A DNA stretch of 63,968 nucleotides from Deltaproteobacteria bacterium Ga0077550. GTDB lineage: Bacteria; Myxococcota_A; Polyangia; Nannocystales; Nannocystaceae. Position numbers and translations under genes: made by a program. How positions within the stretch are numbered: the stretch's first letter is position 1; each line of letters begins with the position of its first letter. The notes beneath the pieces were generated by a model, which did not search any database, was not told where the DNA came from, and was given only the letters and a program-made list of their open reading frames with translations. Positions 24,809-33,467 of this stretch are shown here, piece by piece. The stretch spans positions 1-63,968 of the forward strand of contig LNFB01000305.1 in assembly GCA_001464385.1 (NCBI GenBank), read 5' to 3'.

Positions 24809-26220
24809 TCCGCGCGCTCACCCGCCGATCGTGGCTGCGCGCCGGCGGTGCGTCCGCGCTCGCCCTCGGCCTGTCGCACCCGCGGGCACGCGCCGCAACT
24901 CGCCCGAAGCGGATCATCTTCTGCGTGCAGATGCACGGCTTCGTCCACCCCGCGCTGACGCTGGTGCCGCCAGGGCTCGCGGCGAGCGACGCCTACGAGC
25001 TCGAGCTCGAGGCGAGCGCGCTGTCGCCGATCCTCCAGCCGCTGGCGCCGTGGACCGACCGCCTGCTCGTGCTCGACGGCCTCGCGCTCAACAGCGCGAT
25101 CGCGGACTACTGGATCGCCCGCAATCCCCACGTGCCCGCGCACGTGCACCTGCTGACCGGGGCGCCGAGCGCCGTGCACGAGCTCGACGGGGCGGCGAGC
25201 GTCGCGTCGGTCGACCAGCGGATCGCCGCCGAGCTGATGGTGCGGCCCGACGCGCCGCCCTTCGCCTCGATCGAGGTCGGCTTCGGCGGCGCCGGGGGCC
25301 TCGCCCTGGGCGCGTACAACTGGAGCGGCCCGAGCTCGGCGCTGCCGTACCTGTACGAGCCCGCGGATCTGTTCGACCTGCTGTTCGCGGATCTCTCCGC
25401 GAAGGGCACCGGCCTGCCGCGGTGGCGCGAGCGCATCGCCCGGTTCGCCTCCGACGAGCACGCCGCCACGATGGCGCGCCACACCGGCGCGAGCGCGGAT
25501 CGCCTGGCCGCGCACCGCGACCTCCTCGCCGCGCTCGCCGATCGCTTCGCGAGCCTCGACGGAGCGCATTGCGCCGCGCCGACGCGGCCGGGTCCGCCGC
25601 GCGACTACGCGGGTCGCCACGCCGCGTACGGCGACGTGATCGCGGCGGCGTTCGCCTGCGATCTCACCCGCGTCGCGACGATCGCCTTCGACAACCAACC
25701 CGCGGTCGACTGCGGCGGCATGCCCGGGACCGACCTCCACGCCGACTACGCCCACTCGACCACCGAGGACAATCCGATGGGCAGCGAGCTCGCCGACGCC
25801 GTGATGACCGCGGCGGCGGTCAACCACGCCGGCCACGTCGCCGCGCTGCTCGCCTCGCTCGCCGCGGTGCAGGAGGACGACGGCAGCAGCCTGCTCGATC
25901 ACACCTTGGTGGTGTGGACCAGCGAGCTCGCCCGCGGCCGCCACCAGGGGGCGCGCGCCTACGCCGATCTCCCGGTCATCCTCGCCGGCGGCGACACCTT
26001 CCGCATGGGGCGCTACCTCTCGTATGCCGAGGACCGCGCGCCACCGCTGGGCGCCGCGCCCGTCGGCCCCGACGCCGTCGGCCCCTCGCACAACCACCTG
26101 CTCGTGTCGCTGTGCCAGGCGATGGGCCTCGACGACGTCACGGCATTCGGCGTCGAGTCGCTCCCGCAGGTCGACGGCGGCCAGCTCGATTGCACGGGGC
26201 CGCTCGACGGCCTGGTGTGA
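24805..26220 (+). CDS. DUF1552 protein with Tat signal
   Basis: 471 residues. RRSWLRAGGASALALGL is a twin-arginine signal followed by an Ala-x-Ala cleavage site, so it is exported folded. The rest matches DUF1552 (related to alkaline-phosphatase-fold DUF1501 proteins): LLVLDGLAL, HLLTGAPS, ASVDQRIAAEL, LTRVATIAFDNQ, LDHTLVVWTSELARGRHQ, LPVILAGG, and SHNHLLVSLCQAMGL. Its enzymatic role is not established. It forms a coupled pair with the haem-motif protein upstream and ends 12 bp from a convergent gene. Confidence 0.86.
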   Translation: MIRALTRRSWLRAGGASALALGLSHPRARAATRPKRIIFCVQMHGFVHPALTLVPPGLAASDAYELELEASALSPILQPLAPWTDRLLVLDGLALNSAIADYWIARNPHVPAHVHLLTGAPSAVHELDGAASVASVDQRIAAELMVRPDAPPFASIEVGFGGAGGLALGAYNWSGPSSALPYLYEPADLFDLLFADLSAKGTGLPRWRERIARFASDEHAATMARHTGASADRLAAHRDLLAALADRFASLDGAHCAAPTRPGPPRDYAGRHAAYGDVIAAAFACDLTRVATIAFDNQPAVDCGGMPGTDLHADYAHSTTEDNPMGSELADAVMTAAAVNHAGHVAALLASLAAVQEDDGSSLLDHTLVVWTSELARGRHQGARAYADLPVILAGGDTFRMGRYLSYAEDRAPPLGAAPVGPDAVGPSHNHLLVSLCQAMGLDDVTAFGVESLPQVDGGQLDCTGPLDGLV

Positions 26221-26232
26221 CCGCCGCCCGAC

Positions 26233-26445
26233 TCACGCTTCGGGTCCGCGCCGCCTGGATTGCCACCGCGGGAACAGCACGATCATCGACACGAGCGGAA
26301 CGACCGCGATCGCCTCGGCCGGCACGCCGAGCTGCAGCACGCGGTTGAGCACGCCCTCGATCACCACGACGCCCGCGAGGTTGATCGCGAGCAGCACCGC
26401 GAGGAGCTTCCAGTTCGACCACAGGACGGAGGAGGTGCCCGACAT
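26233..26445 (-). CDS. Small two-helix membrane protein
   Basis: 70 residues, ATG at 26445. Two hydrophobic segments (about 13-32 and 39-58) with a short loop, and a basic C-terminus (WQSRRRG) that should stay in the cytosol. GGAGG-type sequence (GGAGG on the minus strand within 26428-26440) is not well placed, so translation start is less certain. No family recognised. It stands alone between convergent and tandem genes. Confidence 0.55.
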   Translation of the reverse strand: MSGTSSVLWSNWKLLAVLLAINLAGVVVIEGVLNRVLQLGVPAEAIAVVPLVSMIVLFPRWQSRRRGPEA

Positions 26446-26479
26446 GCGCGGCGGCAGCGTATCGCCTTCCGCCTGCGGG

Positions 26480-27772
26480 CTACAGCGCGTCCTGGGCCTC
26501 TAGCCACGCCGTCCACGCCGGCCGGGGCGTGCCATCGGCGTACCGGCGCATCCCCATCGTCGCGAGCGACTCGACGAACCGATCGATGAACCATTGCGGG
26601 GCGTCTTGGATGCTCGATTCGAGCAACTCGATGGCCTCGGGTGACCAGTCGACCAGCTGGAACGCGAACGCGGCGCGCAGCCGAGGCTCGACCGCCAGCG
26701 CGGCGCCCACGTCGGCGTAGAACCCGGCCTGCAGCGCCTCGGTCGCTCCGAGGGTCGAGACGCCGTCGTCGGGGCCGGCGGGGCAGCCGAGCTCCTGCAA
26801 GACGACGTCGAGGTCGCCCGTCGCGTCCATCATCGCCGCGAGGCGCACGGTCCCCGCGGTCGCGTCGACGGTGAGATCCGGCAGGGCGCAATAGAAGTTC
26901 ATCGACGCGAAGTCCGACGCGCCGAGGACGGACGCCAGGAACGGGGTGCCGACCTCGACCTCGCGCATCGTCATCGTCACGCCGAGCTCGGGATCCAGCG
27001 TGCGGATGTGCGAGCGCGCGGCCTCCAGGAATCCGACCACCGCGTCGGTGCCGCTCGTATCGCGCTCGAACAGGGTGCCGGGCTCGTTCGCGACGCTGAC
27101 GCCGAAGACACCGCGCTCGGTCATCACGGGGACGGCGACGTCGAGCAGCGCCGCGAAGCGCCCGGTGACGGTCGCGTCATCGAAGGCGAGCCCCGGCGCG
27201 AGCCGGATCGGGTCGTCGGGATCGAGCAGGTCGGGGGGCAGCTCCAGCGAGTCGCTGTCGAGGGTCTCGATCAAGACCATCGGCGTCAGCCCGTCGGCGA
27301 CGAGCGCATCGAGCTCCTCGACCAACGGCGACACGTCGATGCGCCCCGGGCTCGGCTCGAGCTCGGCCCACGAGATCTGCACGCGGCCCACGTCCATCCC
27401 GCGCGCGATGGCCTCGGTCCAGGCGGCATCGACCGCGGTCGCGGTCGCCGGCGGCAGCGTGGGATTGAAGCCGATGATCATCCCGAGGTGGTTGCCCTCG
27501 GGCAGCCGCGGGATGCCGGCTCCCGCCGGTTCGCCCGTCGTGGACGTCCCATCGCTGCTGTCACCGCTCGAGTCGACGGCCTCGCTCGTCCCGTCCGTGG
27601 CAGGTGCGCCGCTCGATGCGTCGGACTCCGCGGTGCCCGCGGTGCCCGTGGTCTCCGCGACCCCGCCGGAGCTCGTCGTCGATGCGTCGACCCCACCGTC
27701 GCTCGCGCACGCCGCGAGCAGTCCCGAAGCGAGGAAGAGCAGACGGAGGCGGGGCGGATTGCTTCCCATCAT
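26480..27772 (-). CDS. Putative clan-A glycoside hydrolase lipoprotein
   Basis: About 430 residues from ATG 27772. LLFLASGLLAACAS is a clear lipobox, followed by a Ser/Thr/Gly-rich linker to about residue 90. The remaining part reads as a (beta/alpha)8 barrel: VGRVQISWAELEPSPGRID early, VANEP (probable acid/base Glu) in the middle and VVLQELGCP (probable nucleophile Glu) later, the arrangement of clan GH-A enzymes. The GH family cannot be assigned. It probably acts on extracellular polysaccharide at the cell surface. Confidence 0.65.
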   Translation of the reverse strand: MMGSNPPRLRLLFLASGLLAACASDGGVDASTTSSGGVAETTGTAGTAESDASSGAPATDGTSEAVDSSGDSSDGTSTTGEPAGAGIPRLPEGNHLGMIIGFNPTLPPATATAVDAAWTEAIARGMDVGRVQISWAELEPSPGRIDVSPLVEELDALVADGLTPMVLIETLDSDSLELPPDLLDPDDPIRLAPGLAFDDATVTGRFAALLDVAVPVMTERGVFGVSVANEPGTLFERDTSGTDAVVGFLEAARSHIRTLDPELGVTMTMREVEVGTPFLASVLGASDFASMNFYCALPDLTVDATAGTVRLAAMMDATGDLDVVLQELGCPAGPDDGVSTLGATEALQAGFYADVGAALAVEPRLRAAFAFQLVDWSPEAIELLESSIQDAPQWFIDRFVESLATMGMRRYADGTPRPAWTAWLEAQDAL

Positions 27773-27892
27773 CGAGCCGCTCCGGTTAGCACGGCGCGTG
27801 CCACGACGACCCGCAAGCATCTCGCCGGGGGCGCGAGGCGACGCTGCATTCGCCCACGCGCGGAGCGTTGCAAACCACGGCGGTGCCGCGAT

Positions 27893-28687
27893 CTACGAGG
27901 CGAGCGCCGCCTCGAGGGCCTGCGCGAGCCCGCCCGCGTCCACGTCCGCGACCACCAAGCGGGCCATGCTGCGCAGCTCGGGCTCCGCGTTGCCCATCGC
28001 CACCGGGAAGCCGACGGCCTGCATCGCGCCGAGGTCGTTGAGGGCGTCGCCGACGACCATCACGTCGCCGAGCGCGACACCGTAGGCGGCGGCGATCGCC
28101 CGCACGCCGGAGTCCTTGCCGACACCCGACGCGGTGAGGTTGATGAACATCGTCTCGGGCATCACCGGCGAGGTCGAGGGCACCGCCGTGAGACCGGCGC
28201 TCGCGTCGGCGAGCACGGCGTCGACGTCGTCGTGTGCGACGAGCCACTGGGCGCGGACGGCCGCGTCGAGCATCGCCTCGAGCGGGCGCGTCGCGAAGGG
28301 CACCCCGAGCAGGGCCGCGTGATCGCGGGAGCGCGCCGTATCTCGCTCGACCGCGTACTCGGTGTCGCCGTAGAGCTCGAGCAGGCGACCGTCGGTGCGC
28401 GAGCGCTCGACGAGCCAGGCCACCCTGTCCCTCGGCAGCGGGCTCGAGCGCGACTCGCCGGTGCCGACGTGCAGCACGCTGGCGCCGTTCTGGAACACGT
28501 GCCAGCCGTCGGCGTCGAGCCGACTCGCCCACGCCCGCGCCTTGCCGAACGCGGGACGCCCCGAGGAGATCGCCAGGCGGATCCCCCGCTGTCGCGCGCG
28601 CAGGGCGAGCGCCCAGACGCGCTCGTCGATGGTCCCCGCGCGGCCGACCAGCGTGCCGTCGACGTCGATGCAGACGAGCCCGATCAC
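27893..28687 (-). CDS. HAD-superfamily phosphatase, Cof type
   Basis: 264 residues from GTG 28687. Motif I CIDVDGTLVG holds the nucleophile and acid Asp, motif II is ISSGRP, motif III Lys is in GVGKDSGV, and motif IV is VVGDALNDLGAM. A C2-type cap domain lies between motifs II and III. Cof-like enzymes dephosphorylate sugar phosphates or nucleotides; the substrate here cannot be read from sequence. The gene is 16 bp downstream of the LamG lipoprotein's stop-side neighbour on the same strand. Confidence 0.88.
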   Translation of the reverse strand: MIGLVCIDVDGTLVGRAGTIDERVWALALRARQRGIRLAISSGRPAFGKARAWASRLDADGWHVFQNGASVLHVGTGESRSSPLPRDRVAWLVERSRTDGRLLELYGDTEYAVERDTARSRDHAALLGVPFATRPLEAMLDAAVRAQWLVAHDDVDAVLADASAGLTAVPSTSPVMPETMFINLTASGVGKDSGVRAIAAAYGVALGDVMVVGDALNDLGAMQAVGFPVAMGNAEPELRSMARLVVADVDAGGLAQALEAALAS

Positions 28688-28703
28688 GCGGATTCCATCG
28701 CCG

Positions 28704-29978
28704 TCATTCGCAGCTCTGCTCTGCGCCGAAGGTGGCGAGGCCGTCCTGCATGGATGCGAACTGCCACGCGAAGTAGCCGGGGTCGCGGGCCACCGACGAG
28801 ATGCGGACCTCGTCGATGACCCCGGAGAATTCGCGGCCGTCCACCTGGACGTTGTCGCCGATGCTCACGTCGGCGTTGGTGGTGGCGATGGGCCCCGCGA
28901 GGGCGCCCTCGTCGTCCTGCTCGCCGTCCACGTAGACGCGCTTCACGCCCGCGCCGTAGACGATCGCGACGTGGTGGAACACGCCGTCGTCGACCGGGAC
29001 GTCGCCGTCGAGGTTGTCGTCGTTCGGATCGGAGCCGAAGGAGACGAACGCGCTGTCGAGGTACCGCTGCATGCGCCAGGCATCGTCCCCCTTCGTCACC
29101 ATCGCCTGCCACGTGGCGTCGAACGCGGTGACGCGGATCCACGCCTCGACGCTGAGCGCCGTCGTGAAGTCGTAGGCCGACTCGCCGGCCAGGACCAGCC
29201 CGTCGTCGACGCCGTCGAACGCGTGCGCCCCGGCGAGCAGGCCGTCGATCGCGCTCGGGGGTGTCGGCGACGCCGCGTCGTGCCCGGCCCCGGTCGCGTC
29301 GGCGAAATCCTGGAGGTGGTGCACGCTCACGTAGTCGTCGGGCCAGGTCGCCGGCCCGTCGCTCGCGGACGCGGCGGCCGGGTTGCCGTAGTACATCGTC
29401 ACGGTGGTCCCGACGGCGGCGAGCGCGGGCAGGCGCACCCAGACCGTCGAGACCTCGCTCGGGCTCCAGCGCTCGATCTCCAGGGGCAGCTCGGTGTTGC
29501 CGTCGAGCACGCGGAGGTCCGCGCCGTCGGCCTTGGCCTGGGCATAGTCGATGCGGCTCGAATCGAGGCGGAGCAGCGCGACCATGTCCGACGCACCGAT
29601 GAGTCCATCGCCGTCGATCTGCACGGTGCGCCGGCGCGTCCACTGCGGATCCCACCAGTCGTCCGCGCACGCCGGTCCTCCGCTGGTCGTGTCGTCGACG
29701 TCGGTGGTGTCGCTCGGCCCGAGATCGGGAATGGGCCCGATCGTGTCGGCGCCCGTCGGATCGGGATCGGTCGTCGTGCCGGTCGTCGCGTCGGTCGTCG
29801 CGCCCGTCGTGGTCCCGGGGCCACCGCTGCTGCTGGTGCCCGGCGGCGTCGGGTCGGTCGAGCTCACCGTGCCCTCGCCGAGGCCGCCCTCGTCACCGCC
29901 GACGCCGGACGCATCGAACTGACAACCGACGAGCACGAGCGCCAGCGCGGGGCGAAGACGGTGCGGCACCGTCCCCAC
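28704..29978 (-). CDS. Lipoprotein with DUF2341 and LamG/concanavalin-like domain
   Basis: About 424 residues. The frame is open to TTG 30005, but GTG 29978 or 29969 better fit the signal LRPALALVLVGC. A Gly/Thr/Asp linker with DPTGADT-type repeats follows. A DUF2341 domain starts at WWDPQWTRRRTVQIDG and includes LRVLDGNTELPLEIERW and MYYGNPAA. The second half is LamG-like: FDGVDDGLVLAGES, LSVEAWIRVT, FHHVAIVYGAGVKRVYVDGE and IDEVRISSVARDPGY. It is probably a carbohydrate-binding surface protein. Confidence 0.82.
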   Translation of the reverse strand: MGTVPHRLRPALALVLVGCQFDASGVGGDEGGLGEGTVSSTDPTPPGTSSSGGPGTTTGATTDATTGTTTDPDPTGADTIGPIPDLGPSDTTDVDDTTSGGPACADDWWDPQWTRRRTVQIDGDGLIGASDMVALLRLDSSRIDYAQAKADGADLRVLDGNTELPLEIERWSPSEVSTVWVRLPALAAVGTTVTMYYGNPAAASASDGPATWPDDYVSVHHLQDFADATGAGHDAASPTPPSAIDGLLAGAHAFDGVDDGLVLAGESAYDFTTALSVEAWIRVTAFDATWQAMVTKGDDAWRMQRYLDSAFVSFGSDPNDDNLDGDVPVDDGVFHHVAIVYGAGVKRVYVDGEQDDEGALAGPIATTNADVSIGDNVQVDGREFSGVIDEVRISSVARDPGYFAWQFASMQDGLATFGAEQSCE

Positions 29979-30014
29979 TGTGCCCGACGGGCCCGCGCCG
30001 GGCAACGCGTTGGA

Positions 30015-30485
30015 CTACGCGGCCGCGTCGTGTCGTGGTCCGTGCTGTGCGCCGGCGTCCCGTGTCCGGACACCGAGCGCCTCGGCGATCGACTGGTCGT
30101 GCACGACGCGGCGACGCAATACCAGCGGCTGGGCGATCGCCCGCAGCACGATCCCGCGCTCGCCCACCGCGACGACCTCGACCGGCTGATCGACGCGCAC
30201 ACCGCCATCGTCGACGTCGAGGCTCAACAGCGCACGGGCGCCCGGGATCGTCGGGATCGCCGTCGGTGACACCATGAACAGCCGGCGGGCGACGCCGGTC
30301 ACCACCGTCGCAGCGGTGCGGCCGCCGCTGCGGAGCGAGGCGCGCGCGGGCCCGACGGCGGTGCCCGTGGGAAGGGCGGAGGCGAGGAATTCGTCGAGGG
30401 CGCTCACGGTGTCGTTCGCTTCGGGCGGGGTGCAGGGCGAGTACGGCGGTGTCGGCACCGCGGATCGCCCGCGACTCGATCCCAT
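30015..30485 (-). CDS. Hypothetical protein, possibly PilZ-like
   Basis: 156 residues from ATG 30485; GTG 30407 would give a more compact protein beginning VSALDEFLASALPTG. The central segment (VTGVARRLFMVSPTAIPTIPGARALLSLDVD, read in two parts around residue 75) and the strand EVVAVGERGIVLRAIAQPL recall the order of a PilZ domain, but the RxxxR and NxSxxG c-di-GMP motifs are not clear. Codon use looks like a real gene of this genome. It sits between the LamG lipoprotein and mglA on the same strand. Confidence 0.5.
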   Translation of the reverse strand: MGSSRGRSAVPTPPYSPCTPPEANDTVSALDEFLASALPTGTAVGPARASLRSGGRTAATVVTGVARRLFMVSPTAIPTIPGARALLSLDVDDGGVRVDQPVEVVAVGERGIVLRAIAQPLVLRRRVVHDQSIAEALGVRTRDAGAQHGPRHDAAA

Positions 30486-30546
30486 CGTCGCGGGGCCGCG
30501 CCCGGTTACGCGGCGGTCACGGCCCTCGACCCTCCCGCCCGGCCGA

Positions 30547-31131
30547 CTACGGGGTCGCCAGCCGCGTCAGCACCACGCGAGACAGGCCCTTCAGCGTCTC
30601 GAACACGCCCATGCCGTTCTTCGCGGCGGCCTCGTACTCGGGGACGCCCAGCGGGTTGAGCTGCGCGCGCAGCTCTTCGACCGACGCGATCTCGGGCATG
30701 TCGCGCTTGTTGTACTGGATGACGTACGCCATCTTCGCCAGGTCCTGGCCCTGATCGGCGAGGTTGGTGGCGAGATTCTCGACGCTCTCGACGTTCGCCT
30801 CGGCGCGCGATGGCTGCGAGTCGGCGACGAAGATGAGGCCGTCGGCGCCGCGCAGCACCAGCTTGCGGCTGGCGTCGTAGAACACCTGCCCCGGCACCGT
30901 GTACAGGTGGAAGCGGACCTTGTAGCCGCGCACGCTGCCGAGGTCGATCGGCAGGAAGTCGAAGAACAGCGTCCGCTCGGTGTCGGTCGCCAGGGAGATC
31001 ATCTTGCCCTTGGCGTCCTGGCGCGTGGTCTCGAAGATGTGCTGCAGGTTGGCCGTCTTCCCGCACAGGCCGGGCCCGTAGTAGACGATCTTGCAGTTGA
31101 TTTCCTTCGCGAGGTGATTGATGTACGTCAT
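30547..31131 (-). CDS. mglA: MglA-type Ras-like GTPase
   Basis: 194 residues, equal to M. xanthus MglA length. P-loop YYGPGLCGKTANLQ, switch II region LYTVPGQVFYDASRKLVL, and YNKRDMPE for guanine recognition. MglA-GTP marks the leading pole and drives gliding and type IV pilus motility. Its usual partner MglB (Roadblock/LC7 GAP) is not adjacent; a TerB-like gene precedes it with an ATGA overlap. It could be MglA itself or a paralogue. Confidence 0.9.
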   Translation of the reverse strand: MTYINHLAKEINCKIVYYGPGLCGKTANLQHIFETTRQDAKGKMISLATDTERTLFFDFLPIDLGSVRGYKVRFHLYTVPGQVFYDASRKLVLRGADGLIFVADSQPSRAEANVESVENLATNLADQGQDLAKMAYVIQYNKRDMPEIASVEELRAQLNPLGVPEYEAAAKNGMGVFETLKGLSRVVLTRLATP

Positions 31132-31676
31132 CGAAGTTGCGCCCCCACGCGCGTGACGGCGGCTTCGGCGAGGCTGCGGATGCGGTCGGCCCCGATCCCG
31201 ACGTGGCGGCCGAGCTCGATCAGCGCCTCGAGCTCCGGCGCGCCGAGGTGCCCGTCGGCGAGCGCGACGATCGCCACGAGACCGATCGCCTCCCCGGCGT
31301 CGTCACCGAGCTCCGCCGCGGCACGGGCGAGGCGCTCGCGTCGACCGAGCGCCGCGACGGCGTCGTCGAGATCGCGAAAGTGCAGCTCGAGCGCCGCGTG
31401 ATCGACCGCCGCGCCGGTCATGCGCTCGAGCAGCGCCGCCAGCGACACGCGCTCGGCCGGGGCGAAACCATCCGCCGAGGCGACGAGGTACGCGAGCTCG
31501 AGCATGGTCTGGAACCGCCGCGCCGCGTCGGCGTCCGCGGGCACCTCGGCGATCGTCGCGATCGCCCCCGCCCGGATCCACGCGATCCGATCGGCGTCGG
31601 CCCCGACCGCCCGCAGTATCGCCTCGGCCAGCCGCGGATCGTCGGCCTCGGCCACGCGCCATGAAGTCTCCGGCAT
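31128..31676 (-). CDS. TerB-like domain protein
   Basis: 182 residues, ATG 31676. Mostly helical, with two related segments: LELAYLVASADGFAPAERV and IGLVAIVALADGHLGAPEL. The ADG followed by E at fixed spacing matches TerB/DjlA-type domains, helical bundles that can bind metals and take part in membrane-associated complexes. It is translationally coupled to mglA, so it may modulate or localise that GTPase; this is inference from position only. Confidence 0.65.
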   Translation of the reverse strand: MPETSWRVAEADDPRLAEAILRAVGADADRIAWIRAGAIATIAEVPADADAARRFQTMLELAYLVASADGFAPAERVSLAALLERMTGAAVDHAALELHFRDLDDAVAALGRRERLARAAAELGDDAGEAIGLVAIVALADGHLGAPELEALIELGRHVGIGADRIRSLAEAAVTRVGAQLR

Positions 31677-31734
31677 GACGCCGAGTCTACGCGGCCGGCT
31701 CTGGCCCGCAAAGCGGCCGGGACCGCGTCGCGGA

Positions 31735-32568
31735 TCACAGGGTCGGCAGCGCGCGCGACCGGCCGCGGGGGAACGCGCGATCGATCGCGGCGCAGTGCGT
31801 CGCCCCGAGCTCGAGGTCCGCGGCCGCCGCGTTGGCCCGCACGTGCGCCGCGGCGGTCGCCTTGGGGATCGCGAAGCCCTCGTCGCGCACGAGCCACGCC
31901 AGCGCGACCTGCTCCGGCGTCGCGCCGAGCTCGTCGGCGATGCCGCGGAGCACCCGACCGCCGGCCGAGTGGGGCGCCACGAACGAGCCGCTGCCGAGCG
32001 GGCTGTACGCGACGATGGCGATCCCGTGCGCGCGACACCACGGCGCCACCGCGTGCTCGATCGCCCGCTCTTCGAGGTGATACAGCACCTGGTTGCACGC
32101 GACCTCGCCCGGCTCGGTGACGGCGGCGAGCGCCTCGAGGTCGTCGACGTCGAAGTTGCTCACGCCCCACCGACGGATCTTCCCGGCGTCCACCAGCGCG
32201 CGCATGCCCGCGACGGTCTCGGCGAGCGGGAAGCGGCCGGGCCAGTGCAGCAGGTAGAGATCGAGCCGATCGGTGCCGAGGCGCGCCAGCGATCGCTCGC
32301 ACGCCGCGAGGGTGCCGGCGCGCGAGGCGTTGCTCGGCAGCACCTTCGACACGAGGTAGACGGAGTCACGGCGGCCCGCGATCGCCCGACCGACGAGGGA
32401 CTCGACCGCGCCGTCCCCGTAGAGCTCGGCGGTGTCGACATGCGTCATGCCGAGGTCGATCGCCAGTCGGATCGCCGCGAGCACGTCGCCGGGCCGATCG
32501 GCCTCCATGTTCCAGGTGCCCTCACCGAGCACCGGCACCGCGGCACCGCCGAGCGCCCGCGTGCGCAC
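31735..32568 (-). CDS. Aldo/keto reductase
   Basis: 277 residues from GTG 32568, which overlaps the upstream gene's stop as TAGTG. Family motifs: catalytic Asp and Tyr in THVDTAELYG, Lys in LVSKVLPS, His in LYLLHWPGR, then WGVSNFDVDDLE, CNQVLYHLEERAIE, IVAYSPLGSG and AIPKATAAAHVRAN (NADPH binding). The substrate cannot be predicted. An earlier start is excluded because the frame upstream runs through the neighbouring gene. Confidence 0.9.
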   Translation of the reverse strand: MRTRALGGAAVPVLGEGTWNMEADRPGDVLAAIRLAIDLGMTHVDTAELYGDGAVESLVGRAIAGRRDSVYLVSKVLPSNASRAGTLAACERSLARLGTDRLDLYLLHWPGRFPLAETVAGMRALVDAGKIRRWGVSNFDVDDLEALAAVTEPGEVACNQVLYHLEERAIEHAVAPWCRAHGIAIVAYSPLGSGSFVAPHSAGGRVLRGIADELGATPEQVALAWLVRDEGFAIPKATAAAHVRANAAAADLELGATHCAAIDRAFPRGRSRALPTL

Positions 32569-33437
32569 TACAGCACGACGCCGATCTGCAGCGTCGCCGA
32601 CCACGGCCGCGGGAAGTACTGGCCGGGATCGATGCTCTCCAGATCGCCGAGCTCGGTGCACGTGCTGCCGCCGTCGCCCTGCCGCACGCAGGCCTTGCCG
32701 CGGAACGGCACGAGCACGTCGACGCGCGGGCCGAGGGTCCAGCGGTGACCGAGGCGCAGGGCCAGGCCGATCACGACGCCGAGGCTGCCGCGGTGCACGA
32801 CCTCGGTGGTGTCGTACTCCACGCGGACCCCGGGCATGTCCACGACGGTGCCCGCGCCCTTCGAGTGGGCCGTGGAGCGTAGGTAGCCGAGGGTGAGGCC
32901 GAAGTACGGATCGAACCGCGACTTCACCAGCAGGTGCAGCAGCGTGCCCGCACCGATGTTGAGGAACGTGCGGGTGTCGCTCGCGCTGTCGAGCACGACC
33001 GTCGCCTCGGTCGTCATCAGGGACGACGGCGCCTTCGCCGGGCCTGCGCCGCCCTGGATGGTGACGATCGGCGCGAAGCGGCCGAAGCGATAGCCGGCGG
33101 TGAGCCCGAACCAAGGCACCACCTTCAGCGCCTCGCACTGATCCTGGCCGCAGCCGCCGGCGCCCACGGACGCGAGCAGCAGCACGCCGCGACGGTTCGG
33201 CATCGCCCACTCGCGCGGCTTGGACTCTTCGGTCTCCTCGGGCGCCGCTGCCTTCGCGCGCGGTGCCGGGGCTGGCGTCGGCTCGGGCGCGTCGTCGTCG
33301 ACCATGGCGGCACCGTCGATCGGGACGTCGTCGCCTTCGGGGGCCGGCACCGAGGTGGGCACCGACGGATCGAGCGGGCGCGGATCAGGCGCGGGGTTCG
33401 GGGCGAGCGCGGCGACGAGGGCGAGTGATGCGATCAC
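32568..33437 (-). CDS. Outer-membrane beta-barrel-like protein, unknown function
   Basis: 289 residues from GTG 33437. A short hydrophobic N-terminus (IASLALVAALA) is followed by a Pro/Ala/Asp/Glu-rich region to about residue 75, then alternating strands with aromatic girdle residues: GLTAGYRFGRFAPIVTIQGG, FDPYFGLTLGYLRS, SLGVVIGLALRLGHRWTLGPRVDV, and a last strand ATLQIGVVL. This suggests a small porin-like barrel. Its stop is coupled to the aldo/keto reductase start, though a shared function is not apparent. Confidence 0.65.
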   Translation of the reverse strand: MIASLALVAALAPNPAPDPRPLDPSVPTSVPAPEGDDVPIDGAAMVDDDAPEPTPAPAPRAKAAAPEETEESKPREWAMPNRRGVLLLASVGAGGCGQDQCEALKVVPWFGLTAGYRFGRFAPIVTIQGGAGPAKAPSSLMTTEATVVLDSASDTRTFLNIGAGTLLHLLVKSRFDPYFGLTLGYLRSTAHSKGAGTVVDMPGVRVEYDTTEVVHRGSLGVVIGLALRLGHRWTLGPRVDVLVPFRGKACVRQGDGGSTCTELGDLESIDPGQYFPRPWSATLQIGVVL

Positions 33438-33467
33438 GCGGTGTCCAGCCCGCGGACACTGCCACGT

